A stretch of DNA of 64,000 nt from VRUE01 sp963704505 (GTDB lineage Bacteria; Actinomycetota; Thermoleophilia; Solirubrobacterales; 70-9): NCBI GenBank assembly GCA_963704505.1, contig OY969912.1:186001-250000 (forward strand), read 5' to 3'. The notes beneath the pieces are model-generated. The model searched no databases, had not been told where the DNA came from, and saw only the letters and a list, made by a program, of their open reading frames with translations. How positions within the stretch are numbered: position 1 is the first letter of the stretch; each line of letters begins with the position of its first letter. Made by a program: the position numbers and the translations under genes. Positions 25,334 through 35,863 of the stretch are shown piece by piece.

Positions 25334-28300
25334 GGCGGCGTCCCCCCTTCTTCTTCGCCTTTCGATGGTGCTTCTTCGCCTTCTTCGACTTCTTCTTGCC
25401 GCCCTTCTTGGCGGGACTCTTGGTCTGCTTCGACTGCACGTTGCCGGAGACGCCAAGCCCCGCCCCGGTGCCGTTCGTCGGCGGTGTCGCCGCCGAGCTG
25501 CTCGGGCCGTGGCACTCGTCGGCGGCGGCGCAGCCGGGTGGCGGTGGGGTGAAGGGAAACCCGCCGCCGGAGCGGGCGTCGTAGATCTTGATCGCATCTC
25601 CGTTGCGGTCCTGGCCGACGAGGACGTCGAAGGTCGCGAAGTAGACGTCGGTGCCGTCGGCGCTGACTCCGAGCAGGCCCGGGCGTGTTCCGAAGCCGAC
25701 GACTCCGAAGACGTCGTATCCGGCGGCGGTGCCGCTCGAGATCAGGTACGGGTGGCCGTTTGCGAACTCGTAGACGTCGTCGACTTCGTTGGTGTCATGG
25801 GGGACCAGCGCGTCGACGGTCGAGAAGAAGGTCCTGCCGTCGTCGGTCATGAAGCGGCCGTTGTGGCTCGTGGTGACGTCGGCCGCCGGCGTCGCTCCGC
25901 TAGGGATGCAGGAGACGCAGAGGACTTCGTCGAGCGGCGCCGAGTAGGTGTACATCTCCGAGTGCCCGTCGTTGTCGTAGCCGGTGACCTGGCTGGCACT
26001 GAGGAAGGCCATATGGGAGTCGTCGGGTGAGATGTTCATCCGGGCGACGGCCGTGTCGCTGCAGACGGTCGACTGCTGCTGCGGATGCGTGCAGGAGAGG
26101 GCGCCGGGTTCCAGCGCGGCGACGAACTGGAGGTGGCCTTCGCGGAAGTCGTAGAGATTCTGTGCCCCGGTCGATCCGCTGTCACCGACCAGCTGCTCCG
26201 GCGAGAGGAAGTAGATGTCGCCGTTCTCGGCGACCGAGCTGTCCGAGTACGGGCTGCCGCCGGTCCCAGCCTGCGCGGAGGAGTAGCCGGCGCCTTCGTT
26301 GACCCCGCCTGTGCCGACGTTGCTGGTGAAGTAGATCGCCTCGGCTCCGCAGCCCTGGATCCAGGACGCGTTGCAGTTGTCGCTGTTGCCGCTGACCCCG
26401 TCGTTGCCTTTGGAGACGAGGACGAGGTGGCCCGGTTCGCTGCTTTCCTCGTCCCACATGTAGAGGTCGATGCTGTTATCGGTGTCGTTGTCGGTCAATT
26501 TTTCGGAGCTGGTGAAGTAGACCTTCTTGCCGTCAGCCGTCATGTCGACGTATTCGACGGCTTTGCCTTTCGAGACGTCGAAGGAGCTCTGGTCGTCGAC
26601 CCGCATGTAGAGGACGCCGGGTCCATCGGTGAAACGCCAGGCCCTCCGTTCCCCGCCGACCGTCATCAGAACGTGGCTGCCGTTTTTCGAGAGCTCGACC
26701 GGGACGGCTCCGCTCAGCGGTTCCTCTTTTTCATTGAAGGAGATGACCTCGACTGATTCGGTCACCGTGTTGTTGTCGTAGACGGCGCCGGCCGGGGCCC
26801 CGGGGACGAACGGGATGTCCGAGGAGAAGACGAAGTGCGAGAGGTCGGCCGAGGCAGAGGTCTGGCCGAGAAAGTGTTCGCCGTTCGGAATCGCGCCGAC
26901 GCTGGTGGGCCAGCGATCGACCTGCTTGCCGGTGGTCGTGTCGTAGATGTACGGCGCGTTGGAGGCTTCCTGGCCCGGCCCGCCGGCGAGTTCGTAGCAT
27001 TTGCCTTCCGGGTCGGGACAGGGGTAACTGCCGTTGTCCCACTCGACCACCCGCGAGAGGCTCGAGTTGGCGAGGACGTCGAGGTCCATTTTGTCCGGCT
27101 CTTGTTTGTAGTAGCGGATCCAGGCCGGGCCGCCGGAGAGGAAGGCCTTGGTGGCGGGAATGCCGATGAACTTCTGCGTCCAGCCCCGGTTGGTCCGGGT
27201 CGAGCCGTAGAGGTCGCCGAGCACGTTCGCCGCTCCCTCGGCTCCCGGGGCGACGCCGAAGGCGCCGACGTAGGTGACCCGCGAGGGCGAGGTCGCCGTC
27301 GGGCTGAACGGCGAGTTGGCCGGGTAGACCAGGATGTTGCCCGCGTCTTCGGGGGTGACGAGCTCGTAGGCGCGGCAGTCGGGCAGCAGGTCGGCGCCGG
27401 TCTGCTGGCGGACCGTTTCGTTCGGGCACGGTTCCGGATAGAAGCTGAAGACCTGGTCCTGGGAGACGACTTTGCCGTAGGCGTTTTCGGCGACCAGGCG
27501 GAAGTGGTAGACGACGCTCTGCAGGTTCGAGAGGTGGACGGACCTTTCGACGTCGTCGGTGCCCGCGGGAATCGTTTCGGCGGGCGATTTGCTCCCGTAT
27601 GCCGGCGAGGTCCCGTATTCGAAGTAGTACGTCGTTTCCGCGTTGCGCGAGTTGATCACGCCGTTCAGGTCGACCGAGTTGGCGGTCACGTTCGAGGAGG
27701 ACACGGCGACGATCGCCGGCGGGCTCGTGGTCGTGAACGAGCGGTCCTGCCCGTGGGTGGTGCCGAAGCTGTTTTCGGCGACGAAGCGGAAGTGGTAGGT
27801 CTTGTTGGGAACCAGTTCGGAGAGCTGCGCGGGCGTAGCGGTCACCGGGCCCGCGGCCGTTCCCGCGTCGATCACCGTGGTCGTTTTGCCGTACGTGTCG
27901 CTGGAGCCGTATTCGAAGAAGTATTTGGTGTCGATGCCCTCCCCGGTGAAGTGCCCGTTGAGTTCGGCGCCTTCCTTTTCGACGTTCGTCGCCGGGTCGG
28001 TTTCCAGGCCCGTGACCGCCGGGCTGGTCGTGAATTCCACGATGTTCGCTTTGCTGGCGCCCTGCCCGTTGCTCGCGGAGACCCGGTAGTAGTAGGTGAC
28101 ACCGGCTTTCAGCGCGTCGGGGGCGAGGGGGAAGGAGAGCGGGGTCGGCCCGGTGGTTTTTCCGACTTCCTGGGTCGGCGTCACCGTCGTCAGCGCATCC
28201 GGCGAGGTCCCCAGTTCGAACGAGTATTTCGTTTCTTCGTTGGTCCCGATGAAAGAGCCGGTCAGCGTCGCGCTTTCGCGGCTCACTCCCGTCGGCGCTT

Positions 28301-29547
28301 CCGTCTGCAGCCCGTGGACGAAGTGCGGCGTGAACTGGCGGTTCTGCCCGTGGTTTTTGCCGTTGGCGTTGCCGACGATCAGCCGGTAGTCGTAGGTCTG
28401 CTCCTCCGTCACTTTGCCGGTGAGGTCGGCACTGACGTCCGACGCCGAGTTGATCGGCAGGCCCTGGGAGCAGGGGGCGCTGTCCGTGTAGACGGTCGAG
28501 CCCGTGCCAGGGTGGAACTCGCCGTATTCGAATTTGCATTCGGTGATCGGCGGGCCGCCATCGGGGTCGACGTGGCCATTGAGGGTCGCGAAGCCGGTCT
28601 GGTCCCCCGTCGTCCCGTTGGGGACGATTACCGCCGGGAAGACGAGGATGCGATGCGTTTCCGGATCGGAGACGTAGACGGTGTGGTTGACCGGGTTGAC
28701 CGCGACACCGCTCGGCGTCACGCCGTTGGCGATCGTCTCGATCAGTTCGCCGTCAGGGCGGTAGGCCTGCACCCCGTGGCCGAAGGACCCGACTGAGTAG
28801 ACCACGTGTGTTCCGGGGTCGACGGCGAGTCCGTACGTGAATTCCGGCTGGATGAGCTGGAATCGGGTCCCGTCGGTGTAGTTGCTGGCGGCTGTGTAGC
28901 GCCAGATTTCCGTTCCGACGTTCTGGGAGACGTAGAGGTCGCCGTTCGAGCGGTCGAATTTGATCGCCCCCGCGAAGGTTTGATCGCTGACGTCGATCGA
29001 CCTGCCGGTGGGCGTCCCGTCCTGTTCGTACTGCTTGATTTTGTTCGCTTCGTGGTCAACCACCCAGACGAAGCCCTGCGGGTCGACGGCGACCCCGTAG
29101 TTCGCTTCGCCGGATTTGCGGACGGGGAACTTTGGGCTCGGCAGCGGCAGGCCGGCTTCGTCGAACCCGTAGAGGCCGGTGACGCGGGAGACGTAGAAGA
29201 TGTTCCCCGTGACCGGATCGGCGTCGAGGTCGGAGACGAAACCGGGTTCGGGAAGGGTGGTCGGGAAGCCGGCGATCGGTGAGTGCACCCCCGGCGAGGG
29301 CGTTTCGAAGGCGTAAAGCTTGGGCGGGTTCGTTCCCTCGACGTAGAGCCTCTGGGTGGTCGGGTTGAAGGTGGAGCTCGTTGTTCCCCGGGATCTGGCT
29401 GAGGCTCGTCCCGTCCTGGCCGAAGGTCGCGGTCTGCGTCGGGTGGAGGAATTCGGCGGACGCCGTGCCGGCGCCGGCCACCATCATCAGGGCGACTGCG
29501 AGTCCGAGCAGGCCCAGGGCGCTGCGGAGTTTCGTGGGCCGTCTCAC
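25326..29547 (-). pseudogene. Giant secreted NHL/FN3-like protein 2, frame broken after the signal peptide
   Basis: The GTG at 29547 (GTGA overlap with the gene before) starts a clean signal peptide (LRSALGLLGLAVALMMVAGA) followed by about 25 residues of plausible mature protein. The rest of the protein, from about 29384 to the stop at 25326, continues in a frame offset by one base (SSTFNPTTQRLYVEGTN, then MHSPIAGFPTTLPEPGF). Repaired, it would be about 1406 residues: NHL propeller, four FN3-like modules, the motif RQQTGADLLPDCRAYELVTP, one uninterrupted TolB-like propeller with LCVSCIPSGATPAAD, and a Lys-rich tail (KKSKKAKKHHRKAKKKGG). The body is intact, so a sequencing indel or a very recent mutation is likely; a start at an internal codon would lack a signal peptide. 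Confidence 0.8.
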
Positions 29548-32255
29548 GCTTTGGCTCCTGACTTGTGGTGCTTACGGTGCTGCTTCTTGTGCTTCTTGAC
29601 GCACTTGCCGTTCTTGCGGACGAAGCCCTTCTTGCAGCTCGGCTTCGGCTTAGGCTTGACCTCTTCGAGCGGCACCGCCGCCGGATCCGTGGTCAGGGTC
29701 AGGTCGGAGCTCGTCGCGCTGCCGAGCGCGTTCGTCGCGACAATCTGCACGTGGTAGGTCGTCGCCGGCGTCAGCCCGGTGAGGTCCACCGCGGTTTCCT
29801 GAGAGATGAAGCCCTCGCCGATCGAGGCGGGCGTGGTCTCGCCGCCGTACCCGGCGGTCGGTCCGAAGCGGAAACGGACCTGCGTCGGCGCGCCGTTGGG
29901 AACCGCTTCGGCGCTCAGGTGGGCGGTGGTCGCGCCGGTCGCCCTCGCCGCCGCGGCGGTCACGCCGGGGACGTTGTGGGTGATGAAGGTCAAATCCGGG
30001 CCGTAGGTCGTGCCGGTGAAGTTGGTCGCCTGCACCCGGTAGTGATAGGTCGTCCCCGGGACGAGTTCGGTGAGCGTTTCGGAAATCGCCTGCGGCGTCG
30101 CGCCGTGCCCGATCGATTTGCTCGAGAGGGTCTTGCTGCCGTAGCTGGAGTCGGTGCCGTACTGGACCCTGTAGACGGTGTCCCAGTGGTTGGGCGTGAT
30201 GCTCGCGTTGATCGTCGCTTCCGTCGCCGCGACTCCTGAGACGCCCACCCCCGCCACCTCCGGCAGCGGCGCCGGCAGGGTGGTCGCGCCCATGTCTTTG
30301 CCGAAGGTTTTGCCGACGGGGTTGGTCGCGACGATGCGGTAGTGGTAGGTCGTGTAGCCGGTGAACTCGGTGATCACGTAGCTCACCGTTTCTGGGCCGG
30401 TCGGCGAGCCGGCGTCGGCTTCCGGCACCGGGAATTTTTCCCCGTAGGCGGTGGTCGGGCCGTATTCGAAGTAGTAGTGCGTGTCTTCACCGTTGCCGTC
30501 GAATTCGCCGTGCAGGGTGAAGCTTTCCTGGGTGATTTCGTCAGCAACTCCGGTTTCCAGACCCGGCACGGCCGGCAGGGTTTCGAAGCTGAGGGTTTTC
30601 CCAGGGCTGAACCCGGTTGAGTTTTGGGCCGCGACGCGAAAGCGGTAGACGGTCTGCGGTGCGAGTTTTTCGATGTTGATATGGAGGTCGGTCAGGGGCG
30701 GGAAGGTCGGCGAACCGATGCTCTGAACCGTGCTTTTGTTGGTGAACGGGGCTTTGGCGCCGGTCCCCCATTCAAAGAAATAGGTGGTTGGTGTGCCGTC
30801 ACCTTCGAAGGACGCGTGGAGTTCCGCCGTCGTCCGGGTAATCGCGGTCGCGTCCTCGGTTTTCAGGCCTTTGACGTTGTGTGGGGTGAGGATCTTGTTC
30901 GCGCCGAAGTTTTTCGCGCCGTTGGCGTTTTTCGCGACCAGGCGGTAGTTGTAGTCCTGCTCGCCTTCGAGCCCTTCGAGCGCAGCCGAGACTTTGGTGT
31001 CGGTCGTGTAGTTCGGACCGGGCGCGCAGGCTTTTTTGTCGGTGTAGGCGATCGGGCCGCTTTCGGTCGCTTTCCCGTATTCGAAGAAGCATTCGATGAC
31101 TTCGCCCGCCCCGTCCGGTTTCACAGTTCCTCCGACCGTCGTGTTCGCGATCGGTTCTTCTGTCACCGGGAGCGGCGCGAGCAGCGGCGAGAAGACGGCG
31201 ATGCGCTGATGCCCTGCGTCGGCGACGTAGACGAAGTTCGTCGCCTCGTTTATGCCGATGCCGACGGCGGCCGAGATTTCCCCGCTGCCGAAGTCATGGG
31301 TGGACGGGCAGCTGTCGAGCGACGGGCAGGGGATGTTGCCGGCGTCGAGCACATGGTCGGTCGCGTCGATCCTCCATTCGCCGACCCTCGTGCCTTCGAC
31401 CCGGTAGAGCGTTTCCCGCGTCGGATCGAGGTTCAGGCCCGTGGTGCCGGCGCCCTGGCCGTAGTCGGTGACCTGGTGGCAGTCGGTTTCGCTGACGAAG
31501 CGCTCGACCGAGGCGTCGCCGTTCACCTTGAAGAATTTGGTTCCGGTGGCATCGACGGCGATGCCATTGGGCGAATGTCCGCGGCAGGGTTCACCGAACT
31601 TCTTGACCGGCACTCCGGCGGAGGTGAAGATGTAGAAGGAGCCCCGGTTCTGGTCGAAGACGACGACTTCGCCCTGCGACCCGACGTCTACACCGGCGAG
31701 ACCGGCGAAGGCTTCCCCTTCGTAGCTCGTCACCATGCCGGCGGTTCCCCAGCTGGTCACGAGCGCGCCGTGTTCGTCGTACTTGTGGATGCTGAGGTCG
31801 GTCGAGTCGAGAACGTAGATGTCTCCGGCGGACGAACCACCGGAGCCGTCGACCGCGATGAAGTTCGGTGCGCTCAGCTGGCTTGCGCCGCTGCCGGCGA
31901 CTCCCGCTTTGCAGGATTCCGCGGCGGTGCAAACGTCCCCGCCCGCGGTGTTGACCTCGTCGCCGAACATCAAGATGAAGTTGCCGGCGGCGTCGAACTT
32001 CTCGATCCGGTGGTTGTTCGCGTCCGCGACGTAGACGTCACCGTGCGAGGCCCCGGAAGAGTTGTCGACGTCGACTCCGGTGATTCCGGCGGAGAGCGCG
32101 TTGGTGCCCGAGCCCGAGAAGCTGGTCGAGAACCCGTGCCCGATGTCGGCGGCGCCGGCCGGTGCCGCCGCAACGAGCGAAGCGGCGGCCACCAGCGCCA
32201 CGATCAGCGTGCCGGCGAACCCAGTTCGCGCTTTCTTAGCCCTTTTTCTCGTCAT
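29544..32255 (-). CDS. Giant secreted NHL/FN3-like protein 1 (first gene of island 1)
   Basis: 903 residues. It starts MTRKRAKKARTGFAGTLIVA (basic N-region and signal peptide), with AAAGGG before the ATG. About six NHL blades (residues 45-355; for example GDVYVADANNHRIEKFDAAG) are followed by five fibronectin-III-like modules with the pattern Y-H-Y-R-V/I-x-A-T/x-N. It ends in a basic tail with two Cys (CKKGFVRKNGKCVKKHKKQH). It lacks the RQQ..DCR.YELVS and TolB-like modules of the other four NHL proteins. It is the promoter-proximal gene, about 137 bases from the predicted transcription start, and is coupled to the next gene by GTGA. Confidence 0.86.
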   Translation of the reverse strand: MTRKRAKKARTGFAGTLIVALVAAASLVAAAPAGAADIGHGFSTSFSGSGTNALSAGITGVDVDNSSGASHGDVYVADANNHRIEKFDAAGNFILMFGDEVNTAGGDVCTAAESCKAGVAGSGASQLSAPNFIAVDGSGGSSAGDIYVLDSTDLSIHKYDEHGALVTSWGTAGMVTSYEGEAFAGLAGVDVGSQGEVVVFDQNRGSFYIFTSAGVPVKKFGEPCRGHSPNGIAVDATGTKFFKVNGDASVERFVSETDCHQVTDYGQGAGTTGLNLDPTRETLYRVEGTRVGEWRIDATDHVLDAGNIPCPSLDSCPSTHDFGSGEISAAVGIGINEATNFVYVADAGHQRIAVFSPLLAPLPVTEEPIANTTVGGTVKPDGAGEVIECFFEYGKATESGPIAYTDKKACAPGPNYTTDTKVSAALEGLEGEQDYNYRLVAKNANGAKNFGANKILTPHNVKGLKTEDATAITRTTAELHASFEGDGTPTTYFFEWGTGAKAPFTNKSTVQSIGSPTFPPLTDLHINIEKLAPQTVYRFRVAAQNSTGFSPGKTLSFETLPAVPGLETGVADEITQESFTLHGEFDGNGEDTHYYFEYGPTTAYGEKFPVPEADAGSPTGPETVSYVITEFTGYTTYHYRIVATNPVGKTFGKDMGATTLPAPLPEVAGVGVSGVAATEATINASITPNHWDTVYRVQYGTDSSYGSKTLSSKSIGHGATPQAISETLTELVPGTTYHYRVQATNFTGTTYGPDLTFITHNVPGVTAAAARATGATTAHLSAEAVPNGAPTQVRFRFGPTAGYGGETTPASIGEGFISQETAVDLTGLTPATTYHVQIVATNALGSATSSDLTLTTDPAAVPLEEVKPKPKPSCKKGFVRKNGKCVKKHKKQHRKHHKSGAKA

Positions 32256-32398
32256 ATCCCTTTGCGGACCACTCGCCCTTTCCCTGACCCGCCTCTCGGC
32301 TGAGTCACCCTGAACAGGCCGGCGGCCCTTCCTTCCCTGCCGCTGGAACCCGGGTCGGCGGTCGTTGACTCGCTCGTCCCATTCCCTCGGCCTGCGGA

Positions 32399-32427
32399 AT
32401 GAGAACAGATACGGACCGGTCTGTCAA
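32399..32427 (-). promoter_or_regulatory. Island 1 promoter, TTGACA-17-TCTCAT with TetR-type operator (site C)
   Basis: TTGACA lies at 32422-32427 and TCTCAT at 32399-32404, spaced 17 bases. The 16-mer AGAACAGATACGGACC (plus strand 32402-32417) covers the spacer and the -10 end, and GACCGGTC inside the spacer is itself palindromic. Predicted transcription starts near 32392 and leads into the 22-kb gene run. A shorter reverse-oriented echo (GGTATGCGGCGTTCT, 32433-32447) flanks the other side of the TTGACA box. Confidence 0.8.
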
Positions 32428-32856
32428 CCCTTGGTATGCGGCGTTCTCGATAGAGAGGGCTTAATATGGCTCTGCAGAGGGAAAAAGCCTTCTCCGGCTT
32501 GTGTGAGAAACGGCACTGTTTCGAGTTCGCCTCGTACCAGCGATCAGGTGAAAGTTCTCTCTCAGCGGTGCCTCGCAGGCCCCGCTCCACCAGGCTCAAA
32601 AGCGCACTGCAATGCGGTTTCTGGCCACCTCAGGAGGACTTCGCGAGGGTTATCCACGCTGAAGCTCGCGGCGTCCCGGGCAGGAGCCCCCGCCTCTATC
32701 AAGAACATCCGCAGACCATAGGTGTGAAAAACACCCCCGTCTACCCAGAGGCCCAATTTGAGATATGGCTCTAGAAAGCAACATTCGGCAGATAGGGGCG
32801 TCGCGCAGGTGGCGATATTTCGAGACCAGCGCGCACCACGAAGGGGCAATGCAGGC
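32428..32856 (+). promoter_or_regulatory. 430-base non-coding region upstream of the double-TetR gene
   Basis: I find no protein gene here. It contains a TAATAT box (32462-32467) that could be a plus-strand -10 without a good -35. At 32702-32717 it has AGAACATCCGCAGACC, which differs from site A in one base and lies in the orientation of the shared operator, but without a good TTGACA. It is probably the long leader and autoregulatory region of the TetR gene. The 32256-32392 stretch on the other side is the island 1 leader. Confidence 0.5.
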
Positions 32857-34140
32857 ATGAAGACCCCATGGGGAGATTCGAACGAGTTACGCGCCAGGAA
32901 GATGCGGCCGGGTCGCGGCACGCCCCGCGACGAGGCCGACCGCAACCACCGCGAGCGCCTCTTCTCGGCGATGGTCGCCCTCGCCAATGAGAAGGGATAC
33001 GACTCGGTCCGGATCGCCGACCTGGTGAAGCTGTCGGGGATCTCGCGCAGCGCCTTCTACCGGCAGTTCGCCGACAAGCAGGAGTGCTTCCTGACCGCCG
33101 CCGAGGAGCTGGTCCGCCCGACCCTCGAGGCGATGGAGCGGGCCGAGCACTCCCCGTCCGGCGAGGGACGGACCCGCGAGGCCCTGGAAGCGTTTCTGCG
33201 GCTGATCGGCGAGCAGCCCGCCGCGGCTCGCATGTGCTTCGTCGAGATATACGCCGCCGGCCCCGAGGGGGTCGAGGTCGTCGACCAGACGCTCGACGCA
33301 TTCGAGCGCTTCGGCGCTGCCCTCTTCGAGCAGATCCCCGAGCGCCGCGGGATGCCCCCGCAGATGGTGCGGGCGATGATCGGAGGGCTCCAGAAGGTCG
33401 TCCACAAGCGCCTCTACCGCGATGAGCAAGATGAGCTCATCGCCCTCGCTCCGCAGATCCACCACTGGTGCTTCTCCTACCCCCCGCCCCCCGGCCCGCT
33501 CGACCCGCCCAAGCGCCGCGCCAAGGCACCGCGTCCGTTCGAGGAGCGACAGGCGATCGCCAACCCCGCCGACCGCGTCCTCCGCGCCCTCGCCGCCACC
33601 GTCGCCGAGAACGGGTACCCGGGGACCACCGTGGCGGAGATCGTCGAGCGCGCGTCGACCTCGCAGCGCACCTTCTACGAGCACTTCGCCAACAAGGAAG
33701 AGGCGATGCTCGCCGCCCTCGACAGTGGCTCGGCGCTGATGCTCGCCAACACGCTCCCCGCTTTCCGCCGCGCCTCCGATTGGCAGCACGCGGTGCGCGG
33801 CGCCTACGAGGGCATGTTCGCGTTCGGCGTCGAAGAGCCCGAGTACAGCCGGCTCGGCGCGGTCGAGATGTACGCGGCGGGAAAGCCGGCGCTGGAAACC
33901 CGCGACCACGTGATGGAGCAGCTCGAGGCGCTGCTCGAGCCCGGCTACGAGCTCGCCCCACACACGCCAGCGATCGCCGCCGAGGCGATCGGCGGGGCGA
34001 TCTACGCCCTGGCCTACGACCAGGTCAAGCGGGTCGGCCCCGAGAGCCTCCCGGACCTGGTGCCGATGGCGACCTACATGACCCTGGCGCCCTTCCTCGG
34101 CGCCGGGCCCGCGTACGAGCTCGCGACCGGAACCGGTTAG
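32857..34140 (+). CDS. Tandem double-TetR regulator (next to island 1)
   Basis: 427 residues containing two complete TetR-type units in one chain. The first HTH is at about residues 51-71 (VRIADLVKLSGISRSAFYRQF), the second at about 257-277 (TTVAEIVERASTSQRTFYEHF). Each is followed by a helical ligand-binding-like domain, and both halves share a motif around EIYAAGPEG / EMYAAGKPA, consistent with internal duplication. Normal TetR proteins are about 200 residues and act as homodimers; this one could fold as a built-in dimer. The ATG at 32857 is preceded by AAGGGG. It diverges from the island 1 promoter and is about 70 percent similar by eye to the gene at 50305. It is likely the island regulator, but that is an inference. 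Confidence 0.85.
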   Translation: MKTPWGDSNELRARKMRPGRGTPRDEADRNHRERLFSAMVALANEKGYDSVRIADLVKLSGISRSAFYRQFADKQECFLTAAEELVRPTLEAMERAEHSPSGEGRTREALEAFLRLIGEQPAAARMCFVEIYAAGPEGVEVVDQTLDAFERFGAALFEQIPERRGMPPQMVRAMIGGLQKVVHKRLYRDEQDELIALAPQIHHWCFSYPPPPGPLDPPKRRAKAPRPFEERQAIANPADRVLRALAATVAENGYPGTTVAEIVERASTSQRTFYEHFANKEEAMLAALDSGSALMLANTLPAFRRASDWQHAVRGAYEGMFAFGVEEPEYSRLGAVEMYAAGKPALETRDHVMEQLEALLEPGYELAPHTPAIAAEAIGGAIYALAYDQVKRVGPESLPDLVPMATYMTLAPFLGAGPAYELATGTG

Positions 34141-34820
34141 GCGCCGGCTCCGGTCGCGATCCGCTGCGCCTCCTCGACCCCTATGTAGGGCGTGAGCATG
34201 ATCTGCGCCAGTTCCGGCGCGAGCGCCGGCAGGCGATCGAGTTCTTCGGCCGTCAGGCAGGAGCCGACAAGCGACATCGCGGCGCCGACGACGGCCTGCT
34301 CGGTAGAGGCGAGCGCCGGCCCGCCGGGCTGCTGGTTCTGGCGGCCACTGCGCAGCAGCGCCGCGAGCTGCTCGTGGGTCGCGCGGCCGCGGCGGGCGAG
34401 CTTCGGCTCGGAAGCGTTCGAGGAGATCAGGATCAGCCGCGCCTCGTCCGGTGACCCGGCCGCGTATTCGAGGGCACCTTTGAGCGCCGCGACGACCCCC
34501 TCCCCCCAGTCGCTCTTCGAAGCGCAGGCGTCGACGATGACGCTGTTGAGCCGGCTGAAGGCGACGTGGTGGGCGGCGAAGACGCAGTCGAGCTTGTCGT
34601 CGAAGAGCTGGTAGAAGGTGCGGCGCGAGACGCCGGCGCCGTCGATCAGGTCCTTGACCGTGAGGTTCGCGTAGCCCTTCTCGGCCATCGCCGGCGCGAC
34701 CGCGGAAAGAAGGCGCTCACGCTGATGGGCTGCGACGACCTCCTGCGGAAGAGCGTGGGGGCCTCGAGGCAGCTTCCAGCTGTCGTCCGCATCGAGGTTT
34801 GTCAAGGTTGCCTCTCTCAT
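34137..34820 (-). CDS. TetR-family regulator
   Basis: A 227-residue single TetR repressor. A short N-terminal extension precedes the HTH at about residues 53-73 (LTVKDLIDGAGVSRRTFYQLF), followed by a C-terminal helical domain ending LAQIMLTPYIGVEEAQR. It converges with the double-TetR gene, overlapping its stop by 4 bases. It is expressed from a promoter carrying the shared operator (site D), which suggests autoregulation. The HTH-less protein at 9671-10174 resembles its C-terminal domain. Confidence 0.87.
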   Translation of the reverse strand: MREATLTNLDADDSWKLPRGPHALPQEVVAAHQRERLLSAVAPAMAEKGYANLTVKDLIDGAGVSRRTFYQLFDDKLDCVFAAHHVAFSRLNSVIVDACASKSDWGEGVVAALKGALEYAAGSPDEARLILISSNASEPKLARRGRATHEQLAALLRSGRQNQQPGGPALASTEQAVVGAAMSLVGSCLTAEELDRLPALAPELAQIMLTPYIGVEEAQRIATGAGA

Positions 34821-34841
34821 GAGCTGACTGGTGAGGCGCGA

Positions 34842-34870
34842 ATCAGAACATAGACAGACCGCCTTGTCAA
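34842..34870 (-). promoter_or_regulatory. TetR promoter, TTGACA-17-TCTGAT with TetR-type operator (site D)
   Basis: TTGACA lies at 34865-34870 and TCTGAT at 34842-34847, spaced 17 bases. The 16-mer AGAACATAGACAGACC is at plus strand 34845-34860. In this copy GACA and TGTC inside the promoter form a visible dyad. The predicted start point is about 15 bases before the TetR ATG. The remaining 34871-35053 region shows no gene. Confidence 0.78.
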
Positions 34871-35053
34871 GGAGACACCTCTATTTTCCGCATTCCAAAG
34901 CGGTTTTAAAGCGTACCAACCAATACCTCATTTGCCCCGATTTGCGGGAAGTTTGCTGCGAAGGCAGGAATCCGAGGGGTCGGCGTCGAAGCGTCCTGGC
35001 CGCTCGGATGCGCGCGTACCGGCGGCCGCCTCAAGAAGCGATGCCGGCGACGG

Positions 35054-35863
35054 TCAGTGCCGGGCGCGGCAGCTGCGCACCGATTCGGTGGCGAGGTGTT
35101 CGCCGCCGACGAAATTGTAGGTCGCTCGCGCGAGCGAGAGAAAGCCGGCGGTGAAGCCCTCCGGCACCGGACAGGAGGCGTTCAGATAACTGTGCTCGCT
35201 GCCCCCGGCCGTGAAGTGCCGGCCGACGTTGATGCGGAAGTTGGCGACCCGAGGCCAGGGGCCCACCGCGCGCCGGATGATCGACGTCAGGACGGTTTTG
35301 AAGGCGCCTTCCTGGTGCTTGACCGTGAAGGGCAGGACGAAGGAGACCGGCGGGTTCGACGAGTAGCCCTGGACCCACACCGCGGGGTGGCCGGCCTTGG
35401 TCTTCCCGTTGAAGGCGAGCAGGTGCGCGTGGATGCCGAACGGATCCTGGTTCGGGACGAAGATCTTTGCGTAGAGGCTGCCGTCGCCGACGATCGCCGA
35501 TCCGCAGAAATGCATCGCCAGCTCGCTGTCGGTCGTTTCGAGACGACCGCGCGGGCAGACAGGAAGGCCTTCGGTTTCGAGCCGGCCCCTCCAGGCGAGT
35601 TCGAGTTTGATCGAGTCGACCTGCGGCAGCGGTGAGCTATCCGCGGTCTCCACACCCCCGGCGAGGTAGACGGCGACCGGGGCGCGATGGTGGCGGGGAA
35701 GCGCTTTCGGCGTGATCCCCCCTTTCAGCGAGACGATCAGGCTTCCATGCTGGGACCGCTCGGCGCCGGCCAGACCGACACCCAGGGCGAGGACGACGAC
35801 GATCGCGATCGCCGGGATGAGCCAGGCAATGCGTTTGGTCGGATGCGGCTCCGCGGGTCCCAA
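35054..35863 (-). CDS. Small secreted protein of the 'GNLIVSL' family (island 2 copy)
   Basis: 269 residues from a TTG start at 35863 with GGGGAG nine bases upstream. A signal-type hydrophobic stretch (WLIPAIAIVVVLALGVGL) precedes AGAERSQHGSLIVSLKGGIT. The rest aligns throughout with the 10308-11090 protein: LPVCPRGRL, LLAFNGKTKAG, GAFKTVLTSIIRRAVGPWPR, YLNASCPVPEGFTAGFLSLA and the closing VRSCRARH. A 148-base gap separates it from the last giant gene of island 2, so it may have its own promoter. Exported; function unknown. Confidence 0.82.
   Translation of the reverse strand: MGPAEPHPTKRIAWLIPAIAIVVVLALGVGLAGAERSQHGSLIVSLKGGITPKALPRHHRAPVAVYLAGGVETADSSPLPQVDSIKLELAWRGRLETEGLPVCPRGRLETTDSELAMHFCGSAIVGDGSLYAKIFVPNQDPFGIHAHLLAFNGKTKAGHPAVWVQGYSSNPPVSFVLPFTVKHQEGAFKTVLTSIIRRAVGPWPRVANFRINVGRHFTAGGSEHSYLNASCPVPEGFTAGFLSLARATYNFVGGEHLATESVRSCRARH

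Noticed and set aside
25334..25597. Upstream in-frame extension of the AGGHPDL protein a start
   Set aside because: It lies within the coding sequence of the preceding NHL gene and has no family similarity; the ATG at 25333 has a good ribosome site and leads into the signal peptide.
34871..35053. Small hairpin near 34887-34902 and possible short gene
   Set aside because: The stem is only four base pairs and no reading frame with a ribosome site is present.
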